DNA of 64,000 bases from positions 62,001 to 126,000 of the forward strand of contig CANFRV010000004.1 of the NCBI GenBank assembly GCA_947449575.1, written 5' to 3'. This document shows, piece after piece, positions 8,651 to 17,462 of the stretch. A program made the position numbers and the translations under genes. Below the pieces are notes generated by a model, which saw only the letters and a list, made by a program, of their open reading frames with translations, was not told the DNA's origin and did not search any database. Origin of the DNA: Flavobacteriales bacterium (GTDB lineage: Bacteria; Bacteroidota; Bacteroidia; Flavobacteriales_D; Crocinitomicaceae). How positions within the stretch are numbered: the stretch's first letter is position 1; every line of letters begins with the position of its first letter.

Positions 8651-9097
8651 TCAACGAATTCCTGCTGCTCTTAAACAATTTCTAATTTTCTTATCATGTT
8701 TCGCTCTCTCTTCAGGAGTACGTGTATTATCCATTACTAGAAATGATTTACATTTTATATCCACTTCATCAAATCTCTCCATTAATTTACCTGTAATATC
8801 TCCCGCTTTAACTGCCTTGTCAAGCGAATCATTGGCTACAACACATTTACAAAAATCCCACTGTTCTCCATAAATTTTTTCGATTTTAAGTTTATTCTCC
8901 TTGAATTCGGCATTACCAGCGGTGGAAGTGTCTGCTTGTTGTACTTGTAAAATAGCAGCTTCTGGATCTTCAGGTGTGTCTACCCTGTTCATATTCACCC
9001 CGCACAAACCACAATCCTCGTGAACCGTCTCTTGGTTACAAGAAACTAAGAGTAATAAAAAGCAAAATGCAAATAGGAAAACTCTCATAGTATACAT
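8651..9097 (-). CDS. Small cysteine-rich lipoprotein of unknown function
   Basis: A 148-aa protein beginning with a lipoprotein signal (hydrophobic core FAFCFLLLL, lipobox LVSC), so it is envelope-attached. The mature part has Cys pairs DCGLCG and CKC and the C-terminal segment TRTPEERAKHDKKIRNCLRAAG. I do not recognise a named family. Translation may start at the first ATG (9097) or at the ATG three codons later (9088); both give a good signal. A terminator separates it from yajC, so it probably has its own promoter, though no clear -7 box is visible. Confidence 0.75.
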   Translation of the reverse strand: MYTMRVFLFAFCFLLLLVSCNQETVHEDCGLCGVNMNRVDTPEDPEAAILQVQQADTSTAGNAEFKENKLKIEKIYGEQWDFCKCVVANDSLDKAVKAGDITGKLMERFDEVDIKCKSFLVMDNTRTPEERAKHDKKIRNCLRAAGIR

Positions 9098-9129
9098 GGA
9101 CTTTTATCATTAGATAATTTAAATATAAT

Positions 9130-9161
9130 AAAAAAGTCCGAACTAAACTAGTTCGGACTTA
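9130..9161 (-). terminator. Intrinsic terminator after yajC (reverse strand)
   Basis: The stem AAGTCCGAACTA / TAGTTCGGACTT; on the reverse strand it is followed by a T-run. It lies 20 bases past the yajC stop and ends the dehydrogenase-nusB-DUF1573-yajC unit. Confidence 0.9.
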
Positions 9162-9180
9162 AATATATCCTAAAAGAGGA

Positions 9181-9450
9181 TTAAGCAGTTGGTGTTAATT
9201 GATCTGCAGAACTAGTTGCAATAGCAGATTTATCTAATCGTAATTTACTACCTTCAGAACTAATTAAGACCGTTGAATCACTTAATTCTAAAATTTTACC
9301 ATGAATTCCTCCAATGGTAACTACTTTATCACCAGCTTTCATATTTTCTCTAAAAGCTTTTAACTCTTTTTGTTTTTTTTGCTGAGGTCTGATCATAAAG
9401 AAATAAAATACGACCAACATTAACACTAACATTATCACTTGTGGATTCAT
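9181..9450 (-). CDS. yajC: Preprotein translocase accessory subunit YajC
   Basis: A small inner-membrane partner of SecDF that assists Sec-dependent export. The 89-aa protein has one N-terminal transmembrane helix ending in the family signature FYFFMIRPQQKKQKE. It continues with the soluble YajC motif AGDKVVTIGGIHGKI and ends in a Ser/Ala-rich tail. Length and architecture are normal. It follows the DUF1573 gene by 24 bases and is closed by a strong terminator, so it is the last gene of the nusB unit, an arrangement common in Flavobacteriia. Confidence 0.94.
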   Translation of the reverse strand: MNPQVIMLVLMLVVFYFFMIRPQQKKQKELKAFRENMKAGDKVVTIGGIHGKILELSDSTVLISSEGSKLRLDKSAIATSSADQLTPTA

Positions 9451-9474
9451 CTTCTTATATATTAATTTAATTAT

Positions 9475-9873
9475 TTACTTGTTTAAGATATTTGCTTTTA
9501 CGATTACCTGCGTAACCGATGGCTCTGTATTAGCCACAATATTGATTGATTTATTAATGTTTCCGGCGATCGCATTCATTGTTGTAACATGCGCCTTGAT
9601 TTCTCCTTCTTCACCTGGAGCAATCGGTTTTTCCGGTTTTTCTGCAACAGTGCAACTGCAAGAACCTTTTGCATCACCAATAACTAAAGGATATTTTCCG
9701 GTATTTTTGAGTACAAATTTAGCATCGATAACTTCTCCTTTTACAACATTTCCAGCATCATAAACAAGATTGACCTTCATAGTTGTTTTATTTCCAACTT
9801 CCACTTTGGAAGTATCTGTACAAGATTGAGCGAAAAGTGCTAATCCAATAAAAAGTATACATTTATTCTTCAT
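9475..9873 (-). CDS. DUF1573-domain lipoprotein
   Basis: A 132-aa envelope protein. The signal peptide ends in a lipobox-like FAQSC (Cys18). The rest is one Ig-like DUF1573 domain with the core pattern KFVLKNTGKYPLVIGDAKGSCSCTV followed by PIAPGEEGEIKA, which is diagnostic for the family (a beta-sandwich related to ASPM/Hydin-type modules). Biochemical function is unknown. Position between nusB and yajC is conserved in many Flavobacteriia. Confidence 0.9.
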   Translation of the reverse strand: MKNKCILFIGLALFAQSCTDTSKVEVGNKTTMKVNLVYDAGNVVKGEVIDAKFVLKNTGKYPLVIGDAKGSCSCTVAEKPEKPIAPGEEGEIKAHVTTMNAIAGNINKSINIVANTEPSVTQVIVKANILNK

Positions 9874-9904
9874 TCTTTTTCTATTTGTTTCTATTTATTT
9901 AAGA

Positions 9905-10852
9905 CTAATTAATAAGCCCTCTTCCAACTTTAAGAATTTTATTTTCTTTTGTCAATCTATCTATGGCCTTGTCAAGAACCCCATTGATAAAGGTATGGCT
10001 TTTAGGCGTGCTGTAAAATTTGGAGATTTCAATGTATTCATTCAAGGTCACTTTTGTTGGAATACTATTAAAAATTTGAAATTCAGTAATTGCCATTTTC
10101 ATCAGCACAACATCCATTTTCGCAATACGATCTAATTCCCAATTTTTCGTTAAATCATCAATTAGGAGTTCATTTTCTTTATCCAAAGAAATCGTTTTAC
10201 GAAGCAATTCCGTTACAAATTGCTGTTCATCCTCTTTATCTTTGTATAATTTCAGGATATCATTATCTCCCTCCAATGTAAAAGATTTCATTGTTTTTAA
10301 AACCATTGAACACGCAAGATCGATGTCATCCATCCATTGAATACTCTTTTCTTCGAAAAAATCATACAGTAAAGGATAATTGGCAATCTCTGTTTTAAAA
10401 AGTGCTAATGCGAACTGTTTATCTTCTTCAAATCCACTTACTCCATTTTCCATAAATTCAAAATAGGTCTCACTTTCACGAATGTGAAGAAGCATTTTCT
10501 TGAACATTTCTTGGTGATCATCCCCTACCCAATTTACTTTTAAATCTTCAGAAATAGCTCTTAATTCTTTGTTTTCGATCAGTAATTTTATTAAATCGTT
10601 CTCAACAAATTTCATGTTTGGATTCAATTCAAGATCAGAAGGGCGAATTTTCTTTTTATTATCTTCAATTCTCCTAACTGCAATCGCGTTCAATTCACCA
10701 AATGTTAACATCAGATAAATGTACAAATCATAAATTCTTTCAATTGCCTGCATCATATCATTTTCAGTTCTTCTGTAACTGTCCTCATTGGATTGATAAT
10801 AAGCATAAAGAGCTTGTAATACTTTGATCCTTAAATGTCTTCTATTCAGCAT
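9905..10852 (-). CDS. nusB: Transcription antitermination factor NusB (long Bacteroidota form)
   Basis: An RNA-binding antitermination factor for rRNA operons. The N-terminus MLNRRHLRIKVLQALYAYYQ is the NusB opening with the arginine-rich RNA-binding patch. The C-terminal half (about residues 200-305) carries the conserved NusB helices, including LDRIAKMDVVLMKMAI and the signature IPTKVTLNEYIEISKFYSTPKS followed by FINGVLD. The ~100-residue insertion between the two parts makes it 315 aa against ~140 aa in E. coli; this is usual in Bacteroidota. It sits between the leucine-type dehydrogenase gene and the DUF1573 gene. Confidence 0.92.
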   Translation of the reverse strand: MLNRRHLRIKVLQALYAYYQSNEDSYRRTENDMMQAIERIYDLYIYLMLTFGELNAIAVRRIEDNKKKIRPSDLELNPNMKFVENDLIKLLIENKELRAISEDLKVNWVGDDHQEMFKKMLLHIRESETYFEFMENGVSGFEEDKQFALALFKTEIANYPLLYDFFEEKSIQWMDDIDLACSMVLKTMKSFTLEGDNDILKLYKDKEDEQQFVTELLRKTISLDKENELLIDDLTKNWELDRIAKMDVVLMKMAITEFQIFNSIPTKVTLNEYIEISKFYSTPKSHTFINGVLDKAIDRLTKENKILKVGRGLIN

Positions 10853-10902
10853 TCTGTTTATTTTATGAAAGTCCTTTTTAAAAAATATTTAAACTTTCAT
10901 TA

Positions 10903-12000
10903 TTACATTGGTAACTTAACTTTACCTATTGATTCTATTCTTTCCTCAGCCATTTTATTAGCAATCTGATACGTTGGAATATTTTCAGTTTTAGATCTTT
11001 TAACGATATTTAAAATCGTATTATAAATTTCATCCGCTTTTGACATTGCCCATTCAGAAGAATACCCTTTTACCTCTGAATAGCAATTAATTACACCTCC
11101 GGCATTTAAAGCAAAATCTGGAGCATAAATAATTCCCTTTTGCATAACGTTTAACCCATGAACATCTTCTTGCTGCAACTGATTATTAGCAGCGCCTGCA
11201 ATGATTGAACACTTCAAGCGAGATAAAGTATCACTATTAATTGTTGCTCCTAAGGCACATGGAGCATAAATATCCATCTCGATATCGTAAATATCATCTA
11301 GGCCAACCACTTTTGCGCCATACGTTTCAGATACTCTTTTTAAACTTTGTTCATGAATATCCGTAATAAAAACATCGGCTCCTTCTTTTGTCAGAAAATT
11401 AACTAAATATTCGCCAACATGACCAACACCTTGCACCGCAATTTTTTTACCTGATAAAGAATCTGAACCAAATTGCTCCTTAGCACACGCCTTCATTCCC
11501 ATATATACTCCATGCGCAGTAACGGGCGAAGGATCACCACTTTTTCCAGGTAAACCCACAACATGATCTGTTTCCATTTTTACATACGTCATATCTAACG
11601 TGGAAATACCAACATCTTCTGCAGTAATATATTTTCCAGCTAAACTATTAACGAATTTTCCGAAACGGCGCATTAAAGCCTCTGATTTCATTGTGTAGGA
11701 GTCGCCGATAATGACTGCTTTACCTCCCCCCAAATTTAAACCTGAAATTGAATTTTTATAAGACATTCCTCGAGAAAGGCGGAGAACATCGTTCAAGGCC
11801 TCTAATTCATTCGTGTATTGCCACATTCGTGTTCCACCCAAAGCAGGACCTAAAACCGTATTATGAACAGCTATAATTGCCTTCAGTCCTGTTGCATTAT
11901 CATTACAAAATAATATTTGTTCATGATTAAACTTGCTCATTTGAGCAATGACTGGATTAGACGCTAAATCCGTATCTTGAAATGCTTTTACTTCGAACAT
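10903..12000 (-). CDS. Glu/Leu/Phe/Val dehydrogenase (leucine dehydrogenase type)
   Basis: An NAD-dependent oxidative deaminase of branched-chain or aromatic amino acids; a cytosolic catabolic enzyme. The 365-aa length fits leucine dehydrogenase rather than glutamate dehydrogenase (~450). Visible signatures are the glycine-rich substrate site LGGTRMW, the catalytic-Lys motif ISGLNLGGGKAVIIGD, YITAEDVG, and the Rossmann motif GKKIAVQGVGHVGEYLV. The exact amino-acid preference cannot be fixed from sequence. It is the first gene of the reverse unit leading into nusB and is divergent from the ABC exporter at 12091. Confidence 0.93.
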   Translation of the reverse strand: MFEVKAFQDTDLASNPVIAQMSKFNHEQILFCNDNATGLKAIIAVHNTVLGPALGGTRMWQYTNELEALNDVLRLSRGMSYKNSISGLNLGGGKAVIIGDSYTMKSEALMRRFGKFVNSLAGKYITAEDVGISTLDMTYVKMETDHVVGLPGKSGDPSPVTAHGVYMGMKACAKEQFGSDSLSGKKIAVQGVGHVGEYLVNFLTKEGADVFITDIHEQSLKRVSETYGAKVVGLDDIYDIEMDIYAPCALGATINSDTLSRLKCSIIAGAANNQLQQEDVHGLNVMQKGIIYAPDFALNAGGVINCYSEVKGYSSEWAMSKADEIYNTILNIVKRSKTENIPTYQIANKMAEERIESIGKVKLPM

Positions 12001-12037
12001 ATAAAACGCTAATAAATATTATATCAAGTCAATTGTT

Positions 12038-12045
12038 TATTTTTG
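12038..12045 (+). promoter_or_regulatory. -7 box for ABC exporter gene
   Basis: TATTTTTG, a full match to TAnnTTTG. It overlaps a possible upstream TTG start (12043), which argues that translation really begins at the ATG at 12091. Confidence 0.5.
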
Positions 12046-12090
12046 CACCGTTATGCAACTTTTTTCGTTGCAAAAATAGGAAAATATCGA

Positions 12091-13845
12091 ATGAAGTCAC
12101 TTAGCTATTTGAATAAATATTTTTTTAAATATAAATGGCACGTCCTTTTGGGTGTGGTATTTATCATTATCTCGAACTATTTTGGTGTGCAAATACCTAT
12201 GTTTGTACAATCTACTGTGGATGAATTATTCAAAAAAACAGAGCTAAAAAACTTTTCAGATTTTTTGACATTGATGTTAAAAATTGGTGGATTTTATATG
12301 TTTTTGGCATTAATGAAAGGACTATTTCTCTTTTTTCAGAGACAAAGTATCATTATTATGTCACGATTAATCGAGTATGATTTAAAAAATGAGATTTACA
12401 ACCAATATCAAAGGTTAGATTATTCTTTTTTCAAAAGAAATAATACCGGCGATTTAATGAATCGAATAACAGAAGATGTAAGTCAGGTTAGAATGTATTT
12501 AGGACCAGGCGTGATGTATACTATTAATCTCGCGGTTTTATTTATCATGGTTGTTTCCCAAATGATACAAATAAGTGGGAAATTGACATTTTTTGTATTG
12601 CTACCCTTACCTGTAATGTCTTTTCTTATCTACAAAGTCTCTAATAAGATGAATAAGTTGAGTCATAAAGTTCAACAAGAGCAATCCAATATGTCGACAT
12701 TGATTCAGGAATTTTTCTCAGGAATACGAGTCATCAAAGCTTTCAGTCGAGAAGAAGAGATAAAAGAAAAATTTAATGTTTCTGCCGATGAGTATCAAAA
12801 AAGAAATATGAAATTAGTCCTGGTCAATGCTCTTTTTATGCCAACAATTACGTTTTTAATAGGCTTAAGTACGTTGATTGTCATCTATACAGGAGGAATT
12901 ATGACCTATGAAAAGTCTATTTCTTTAGGTGAAATTGTCTCTTTTATTATGTTTGTGAATATGCTAACATGGCCTTTTGCAAGTGTAGGATGGGTTACTT
13001 CTATTATACAAAGAGCTGCAGCATCGCAAGAACGAATCAATGAATTTCTGCGGGAAGAACCTGAAATAAAAAATGAAAACAGTTCTCCTTTTCATTTTGA
13101 GGGCTCCATTGAATTTAAAAATGTGAGCTATACCTACGATAACTCAGGAATAAAAGCAGTTCATAAGTTAAATTTCAGTATTCAGAAAGGAGATACATTT
13201 GCGATAATTGGAAAAACAGGAAGTGGAAAATCAACCATATTAAACCTAATAATGAGACAATTTGATACAGATGAAGGGGAAATATTGATTGATAACCAAA
13301 ATATAAAAAACATTAATATTCATGATTTCAGGAAGCAAACAGGTGTCATTCCACAAGATGTTTTTTTATTTTCAGATACGATAGGGAACAATATTAAATT
13401 TGGAATTGACAACAATGATGCTTCCAATGATGATTTAATAGCTATTACAAAGAAAGCCCATGTGTATCATAATATTGAACAATTCCCCGATCAATTTGAA
13501 ACGTTATTAGGCGAAAGAGGTGTGAATTTAAGTGGAGGTCAAAAACAACGAGTAAGTATTGCCAGAGCACTAATTAGAAAGCCTAACTTGCTATTGATGG
13601 ACGATTGTCTATCTGCTGTTGACACCGAAACGGAAGAAATTATCTTAGAAAATTTGAAAGATGAAAAAAACATAATTACCTCTATCATTGTGAGTCATCG
13701 TATTTCCTCCATTAGAAATGCAAATAAGATCATCGTTATAGACAATGGAGAAAAAGTAGAAGAAGGATCACATGCGGAATTATTAGATTTACGAGGGATC
13801 TATGCCGAAATGTATAAGAAACAATTGAGCGAAGAACAAAACTGA
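12091..13845 (+). CDS. ABC transporter, fused permease/ATPase (MsbA-like exporter)
   Basis: A half-transporter of 584 aa: six transmembrane helices (about residues 18-300) followed by an ATPase domain. It has Walker A GKTGSGKST (374-382), the Q-loop FRKQTGVIPQDVF, the signature LSGGQKQRVSIARAL, and Walker B LLLMDD ending at Asp504-Asp505. The residue after the Walker B Asp, normally the catalytic Glu, is Asp here (DDCLSAVD), the form found in degenerate sites of heterodimeric exporters. The His switch SHRIS is present. Start at the ATG before KSLSYLN, because the longer reading overlaps the -7 box. Substrate unknown (lipid or drug). It is divergent from the leucine-type dehydrogenase gene. 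Confidence 0.9.
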   Translation: MKSLSYLNKYFFKYKWHVLLGVVFIIISNYFGVQIPMFVQSTVDELFKKTELKNFSDFLTLMLKIGGFYMFLALMKGLFLFFQRQSIIIMSRLIEYDLKNEIYNQYQRLDYSFFKRNNTGDLMNRITEDVSQVRMYLGPGVMYTINLAVLFIMVVSQMIQISGKLTFFVLLPLPVMSFLIYKVSNKMNKLSHKVQQEQSNMSTLIQEFFSGIRVIKAFSREEEIKEKFNVSADEYQKRNMKLVLVNALFMPTITFLIGLSTLIVIYTGGIMTYEKSISLGEIVSFIMFVNMLTWPFASVGWVTSIIQRAAASQERINEFLREEPEIKNENSSPFHFEGSIEFKNVSYTYDNSGIKAVHKLNFSIQKGDTFAIIGKTGSGKSTILNLIMRQFDTDEGEILIDNQNIKNINIHDFRKQTGVIPQDVFLFSDTIGNNIKFGIDNNDASNDDLIAITKKAHVYHNIEQFPDQFETLLGERGVNLSGGQKQRVSIARALIRKPNLLLMDDCLSAVDTETEEIILENLKDEKNIITSIIVSHRISSIRNANKIIVIDNGEKVEEGSHAELLDLRGIYAEMYKKQLSEEQN

Positions 13846-13973
13846 TTCATTTCCTTTGCTCATCTATTGCATTGTTTTTTTTTAATAACAAATCAATCTA
13901 TTTTATTCACAATCAGCATAGCAATCAAAAAAATCAGCATATTTGTCTTGTTAATCTGAAAAAACATAAGACA

Positions 13974-14288
13974 ATGGAAAATGATAATAACAACGAAGTA
14001 TATTCAAAAGTAGTAAGAGCAGGAAAAAGAACTTATTTTTTTGATGTTAAAGCCACCAAGGGAAAAGACTTGTATATCATTTTAACCGAAAGCAAGAAAA
14101 CGTTCTCAGAAGGTCGAGACAATTTCGAAAAACATAAACTTTTTCTATACAAAGAAGATTTTGACAAATTTCAAGAAGGACTTGAAGATGTGTTAGCGAA
14201 AATCAAAGAATTAAAACTTTCAGGTGATTTTATTGAAAAAGAAGATCAGGACTCCAATTATTCGTCCATTTCGTTCGAAGATCTTTAA
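13974..14288 (+). CDS. DUF3276 (PUR-alpha-like) nucleic-acid-binding protein
   Basis: A 104-aa protein matching the Bacteroidota DUF3276 family, a bacterial PUR domain. The hallmark is YSKVVRAGKRTYFFDVKATKGKDLYI, followed by a second strand-rich unit FEKHKLFLYKEDFDKF. PUR proteins bind single-stranded nucleic acid; the physiological target in Bacteroidota is not established. Start chosen at MENDNNN, since the 34 extra upstream residues of a longer frame look like untranslated AT-rich sequence and no homologue begins there. It precedes parA by about 100 bases. Confidence 0.88.
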   Translation: MENDNNNEVYSKVVRAGKRTYFFDVKATKGKDLYIILTESKKTFSEGRDNFEKHKLFLYKEDFDKFQEGLEDVLAKIKELKLSGDFIEKEDQDSNYSSISFEDL

Positions 14289-14364
14289 GATAATATTTTC
14301 AAAACCCACTTGAAAATGTTAATAAATACGTAAAACTATTAGCTTTTTAAAGCATGATTTGGCG

Positions 14365-14373
14365 TATCTTTAG
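14365..14373 (+). promoter_or_regulatory. Candidate -7 box for parAB operon
   Basis: TATCTTTAG, one mismatch from TAnnTTTG, 18 bases before the parA ATG. A near-identical element (TACTTTAG) precedes the gene at 24796. Confidence 0.35.
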
Positions 14374-14390
14374 CGTTCAAATTTAATCTA

Positions 14391-15203
14391 ATGGGTAAAA
14401 TTATTGCAATTGCAAATCAAAAAGGTGGTGTTGGAAAAACGACAACAGCTATTAATTTAGGTGGTTGTTTTGGTGTATTAGAATACAAAACACTTCTAGT
14501 CGATGCTGATCCTCAAGCAAATGCTACATCAGGACTTGGTTTTGATCCCAAAAGCACAAAGAACATTTATGATTGTTTGATAAACGGTGTTCACCCTAAA
14601 GAACTTATTCTTACGACACAAAATCCAAATTTAGACATACTTCCTTCACATATTGATTTAGTTGGTGCAGAACTAGAAATGATTGATTTGCCCAACCGGG
14701 AATACATGTTAAAATTGGCGCTAGACAAGGTGAAGGATGAATATGATTTCATTATTATTGATTGTTCACCATCCTTAGGACTAATTACTGTTAACGCATT
14801 AACTGCTGCAGATTCTGTCATGATTCCGGTGCAGTGTGAATATTTTGCACTAGAAGGATTGGGTAAATTATTAAATACGATAAAAATTATTCAAGGGCGA
14901 CTAAATGAAAATCTTGAAATTGAAGGTATCATTTTAACCATGTATGATTCTCGTTTACGTTTGGCAAATCAAGTTGTAGACGAAGTGAAAACACATTTTC
15001 AAGAATTAGTTTTTGATACTGTAATTCATAGAAATACAAAGTTAGGCGAAGCTCCAAGTTTTGGTGAGACCATTATTATGCACGATGCTTCGAGTAAAGG
15101 ATCTTTTAATTATCTTAACTTTGCCAGAGAGGTTCTGCAAAAAAACGACGCGACAAAAATAAATAACGAAACTAAAAAAATTGAATTAGACAATGAACTC
15201 TAA
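14391..15203 (+). CDS. parA: Chromosome-partitioning ATPase ParA (Soj)
   Basis: A 270-aa deviant Walker ATPase that dimerises on DNA and moves ParB-parS complexes during segregation. It opens with the deviant Walker A KGGVGKTTT (residues 11-19), followed by VDADPQANATSGLG, Walker B DFIIIDCSPSLG and the PVQCEYFALEGL motif. The absence of an N-terminal DNA-binding domain marks the chromosomal type rather than plasmid type Ia. It overlaps parB by 11 bases. Gene order parA-parB-DUF5683-dapB-lepB-WbqC is conserved in Flavobacteriia. Confidence 0.96.
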   Translation: MGKIIAIANQKGGVGKTTTAINLGGCFGVLEYKTLLVDADPQANATSGLGFDPKSTKNIYDCLINGVHPKELILTTQNPNLDILPSHIDLVGAELEMIDLPNREYMLKLALDKVKDEYDFIIIDCSPSLGLITVNALTAADSVMIPVQCEYFALEGLGKLLNTIKIIQGRLNENLEIEGIILTMYDSRLRLANQVVDEVKTHFQELVFDTVIHRNTKLGEAPSFGETIIMHDASSKGSFNYLNFAREVLQKNDATKINNETKKIELDNEL

Positions 15204-16110
15204 TACTACAAAACGTTCTGCATTAGGAAAAGGTTTAAGCGCTTTATTGGAAAATGCAAGTACAGACATAACAACAAGAAATGCCTCTTCCGATGTCGTT
15301 GGATCAATTGCTATGCTTTCCATCGCGAATATTGAAGCGAATCCTTTCAATCCACGTTCTAATTTTGAAAAATCATCTCTTGAAGAATTGCGTCAGTCCA
15401 TTGCTGTTCATGGAATAATTCAACCATTAACCGTTCGAAAATTAGGGAGAGATAAATACCAATTAATTTCTGGTGAACGACGTTTCAGAGCTTCGCAATT
15501 AGCTGAATTAACGGAAGTCCCAGCCTACATTCGAGTTGCTAATGACCAATCAATGTTAGAAATGGCATTGGTAGAAAATATTCAACGCGAAGATTTAAAT
15601 TCTATAGAAGTTGCCCTTTCATATCAACGATTAATTGATGAATGTTCGCTTACACAAGATCAATTAAGTCAAAAAATATCTAAAAGTCGTTCTAGTATTA
15701 CTAATCATATCCGGTTATTAAAACTACCTGCTGATATTCAAGCTGGTGTGCGCGACAACCTAATATCTATGGGGCATGCAAGAGCTTTAGTTTCTGCAGG
15801 AGAAGAGCAAATACAACTAGCTATTTTCAATAAAATTCTTTTAGAAAGTCTATCTGTTCGCGACGTTGAAATATTAATCAAACAAGGAAATACGGGTGAA
15901 ATTTCTAGAGAAGAATCCCAAAAACCAAGGGAAGTAAATGGAGTAAAATCTTACTTAACAAGCAACCAAGTTGTTTTTAAAGAACATTTAGCAGACAAAC
16001 TTTCCTCAAAAATTGAACTGAAGAAAACAAGTAACGGGACCGGAAAAATAATCATCAATTTTAATTCAGATGTAGATTTTAACCGAATTATTGAACTTTT
16101 AAATAAATAA
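15193..16110 (+). CDS. parB: Chromosome-partitioning protein ParB (Spo0J)
   Basis: A CTP-dependent DNA clamp that loads at parS. The 305-aa protein begins with the typical RSALGKGLSALLENA segment that contacts ParA. Next is the N-terminal CTPase domain with NPFNPR and the signature SGERRFRASQLA (about residues 95-106). A helix-turn-helix follows at about 150-185 (LTQDQLSQKISKSRSSITNHIRLL), and then a C-terminal dimerisation domain. It overlaps parA upstream and shares a base with the next gene (TAATG). No parS site was found in the window. Confidence 0.96.
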   Translation: MNSNTTKRSALGKGLSALLENASTDITTRNASSDVVGSIAMLSIANIEANPFNPRSNFEKSSLEELRQSIAVHGIIQPLTVRKLGRDKYQLISGERRFRASQLAELTEVPAYIRVANDQSMLEMALVENIQREDLNSIEVALSYQRLIDECSLTQDQLSQKISKSRSSITNHIRLLKLPADIQAGVRDNLISMGHARALVSAGEEQIQLAIFNKILLESLSVRDVEILIKQGNTGEISREESQKPREVNGVKSYLTSNQVVFKEHLADKLSSKIELKKTSNGTGKIIINFNSDVDFNRIIELLNK

Positions 16111-16682
16111 TGAAATTTCCGTTTGCTTTTGTTTTTATCTTGCTAACTAACTTTTTATTTTGTCAAGATAAAAGTCTTGACAGTGTGCAAATTGATACAA
16201 TATCCAAATTTTCAGTAAAAAAAGCGGTCATATATTCTGCTGTATTACCAGGTGCTGGTCAATTTTATAATTATTTAGAAACTAGAAAAGGCACAAAAGG
16301 AAGAAATAATGTCTTTTGGAAGGTCCCACTTTTCTATGCTGCAATTGGCGCTAGTGGATACTTCCTCATCAAAAATCAATCTACTCAACTTTCACTAAAA
16401 CACGAATACGATTATAGAATAGCAAATCCTGGAATTATCTCCGATCCTAAATGGGCTTCATACGATTCTCTAGGTGTTTTAACATTATACAACACGTATT
16501 CCTCTCAAAGAGATTTATCTATTTTAACATTTGGGATTGCCTATTTATTTCAAGTACTTGATGCTGGAATTGGAGCACATTTTGTAAAATTTGATATTTC
16601 TGATGATTTAACTTTGCAAATTAAACCCAAGATACTAAACAACAATACCGCAGGATTAGGATTAACCTTTAATTTTCGTTAA
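16110..16682 (+). CDS. DUF5683-domain membrane protein
   Basis: A 190-aa protein with a signal peptide (to about residue 18, FLFCQDKS). It then has the DUF5683 hallmark KKAVIYSAVLPGAGQFYN, a membrane segment (VPLFYAAIGASGYFLI) and a second hydrophobic segment near residues 135-155. The start overlaps the parB stop. The family has no known biochemical role; it is a routine neighbour of parB in Bacteroidota. Confidence 0.85.
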   Translation: MKFPFAFVFILLTNFLFCQDKSLDSVQIDTISKFSVKKAVIYSAVLPGAGQFYNYLETRKGTKGRNNVFWKVPLFYAAIGASGYFLIKNQSTQLSLKHEYDYRIANPGIISDPKWASYDSLGVLTLYNTYSSQRDLSILTFGIAYLFQVLDAGIGAHFVKFDISDDLTLQIKPKILNNNTAGLGLTFNFR

Positions 16683-16709
16683 AAAATTAGGTTAACAAAT
16701 TTTTAAACC

Positions 16710-16717
16710 TACTTTTG
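16710..16717 (+). promoter_or_regulatory. -7 box upstream of dapB
   Basis: TACTTTTG, a full match to TAnnTTTG, 19 bases before the dapB start. It suggests dapB-lepB-WbqC has its own promoter in addition to readthrough from parAB. Confidence 0.5.
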
Positions 16718-16736
16718 TTTTAATTCAAAGAAAAGA

Positions 16737-17459
16737 ATGAACATAGCACTTATAGGATACGGAAAAATGGGGAAAGCAATTGAAAAAATTGCTGAACAAC
16801 GTGGTCATTCCGTCGTATTAATTTGCAACAGCGAACTTAGTGTTCAGCATGCTGACTTTTCAAATGTTGAGATGGCAATTGAATTTTCACAACCAAAATT
16901 AGTTGTGAACCATATCCTTTTTTGCCTTGAACGAAACATTCCTATTATAGTTGGAACAACAGGTTGGAATGATAATCTAACTTTTATACAAGAAAAAATA
17001 AAAAAATTGGATGGAAGTCTCCTACATGCTTCCAACTTTAGTATTGGAGTGAACATTTTTTTTGAATTAAATAAAAAACTAGCACAACTTATTTCTGGCA
17101 AGAAAGACTATGTAGCATCCATTGAAGAAATTCATCACCTTCAAAAATTAGATGCTCCAAGTGGAACAGCAATCACTTTAGCAGATGGGATTATAGAAAA
17201 CAATGTCGATTACAAATCGTGGGTTCTTGGGAGAGATGAAGTACCATCAACAAATAATAACCAATTATCTTTAACTTCATATAGATTACCTGATGTTCCT
17301 GGAACACATACCATTAACTATACTTCAGAGATTGACACAATATCTATCTCCCATGAAGCTCACAGTAGAAAGGGATTTGCTTTAGGAGCAGTCATCGCAG
17401 CAGAATTTCTAGAAGGTAAAAAAGGTGAATTTCAAATGAATGATGTATTAAATTTTTAA
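16737..17459 (+). CDS. dapB: 4-hydroxy-tetrahydrodipicolinate reductase DapB
   Basis: The NAD(P)H-dependent step of the diaminopimelate/lysine pathway, cytosolic. The 240-aa protein has the nucleotide-binding motif IGYGKMGKAIEKIAEQRGH at its N-terminus, GTTGWND, ASNFSIGVNIFF, and the catalytic/substrate signature IEEIHHLQKLDAPSGTA with the tandem His and the Lys. It is slightly shorter than the E. coli enzyme (273 aa), as usual for Bacteroidota. It ends 3 bases before lepB. With dapF at 3470 it links two pathway steps in one region, although they are not co-transcribed. Confidence 0.96.
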   Translation: MNIALIGYGKMGKAIEKIAEQRGHSVVLICNSELSVQHADFSNVEMAIEFSQPKLVVNHILFCLERNIPIIVGTTGWNDNLTFIQEKIKKLDGSLLHASNFSIGVNIFFELNKKLAQLISGKKDYVASIEEIHHLQKLDAPSGTAITLADGIIENNVDYKSWVLGRDEVPSTNNNQLSLTSYRLPDVPGTHTINYTSEIDTISISHEAHSRKGFALGAVIAAEFLEGKKGEFQMNDVLNF

Positions 17460-17462
17460 ATA

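Noticed and set aside
13846-13973. Longer DUF3276 start giving 34 extra residues
   Set aside because: The extra segment is AT-rich, of unlikely composition and absent from the family core, which begins near the internal ATG.
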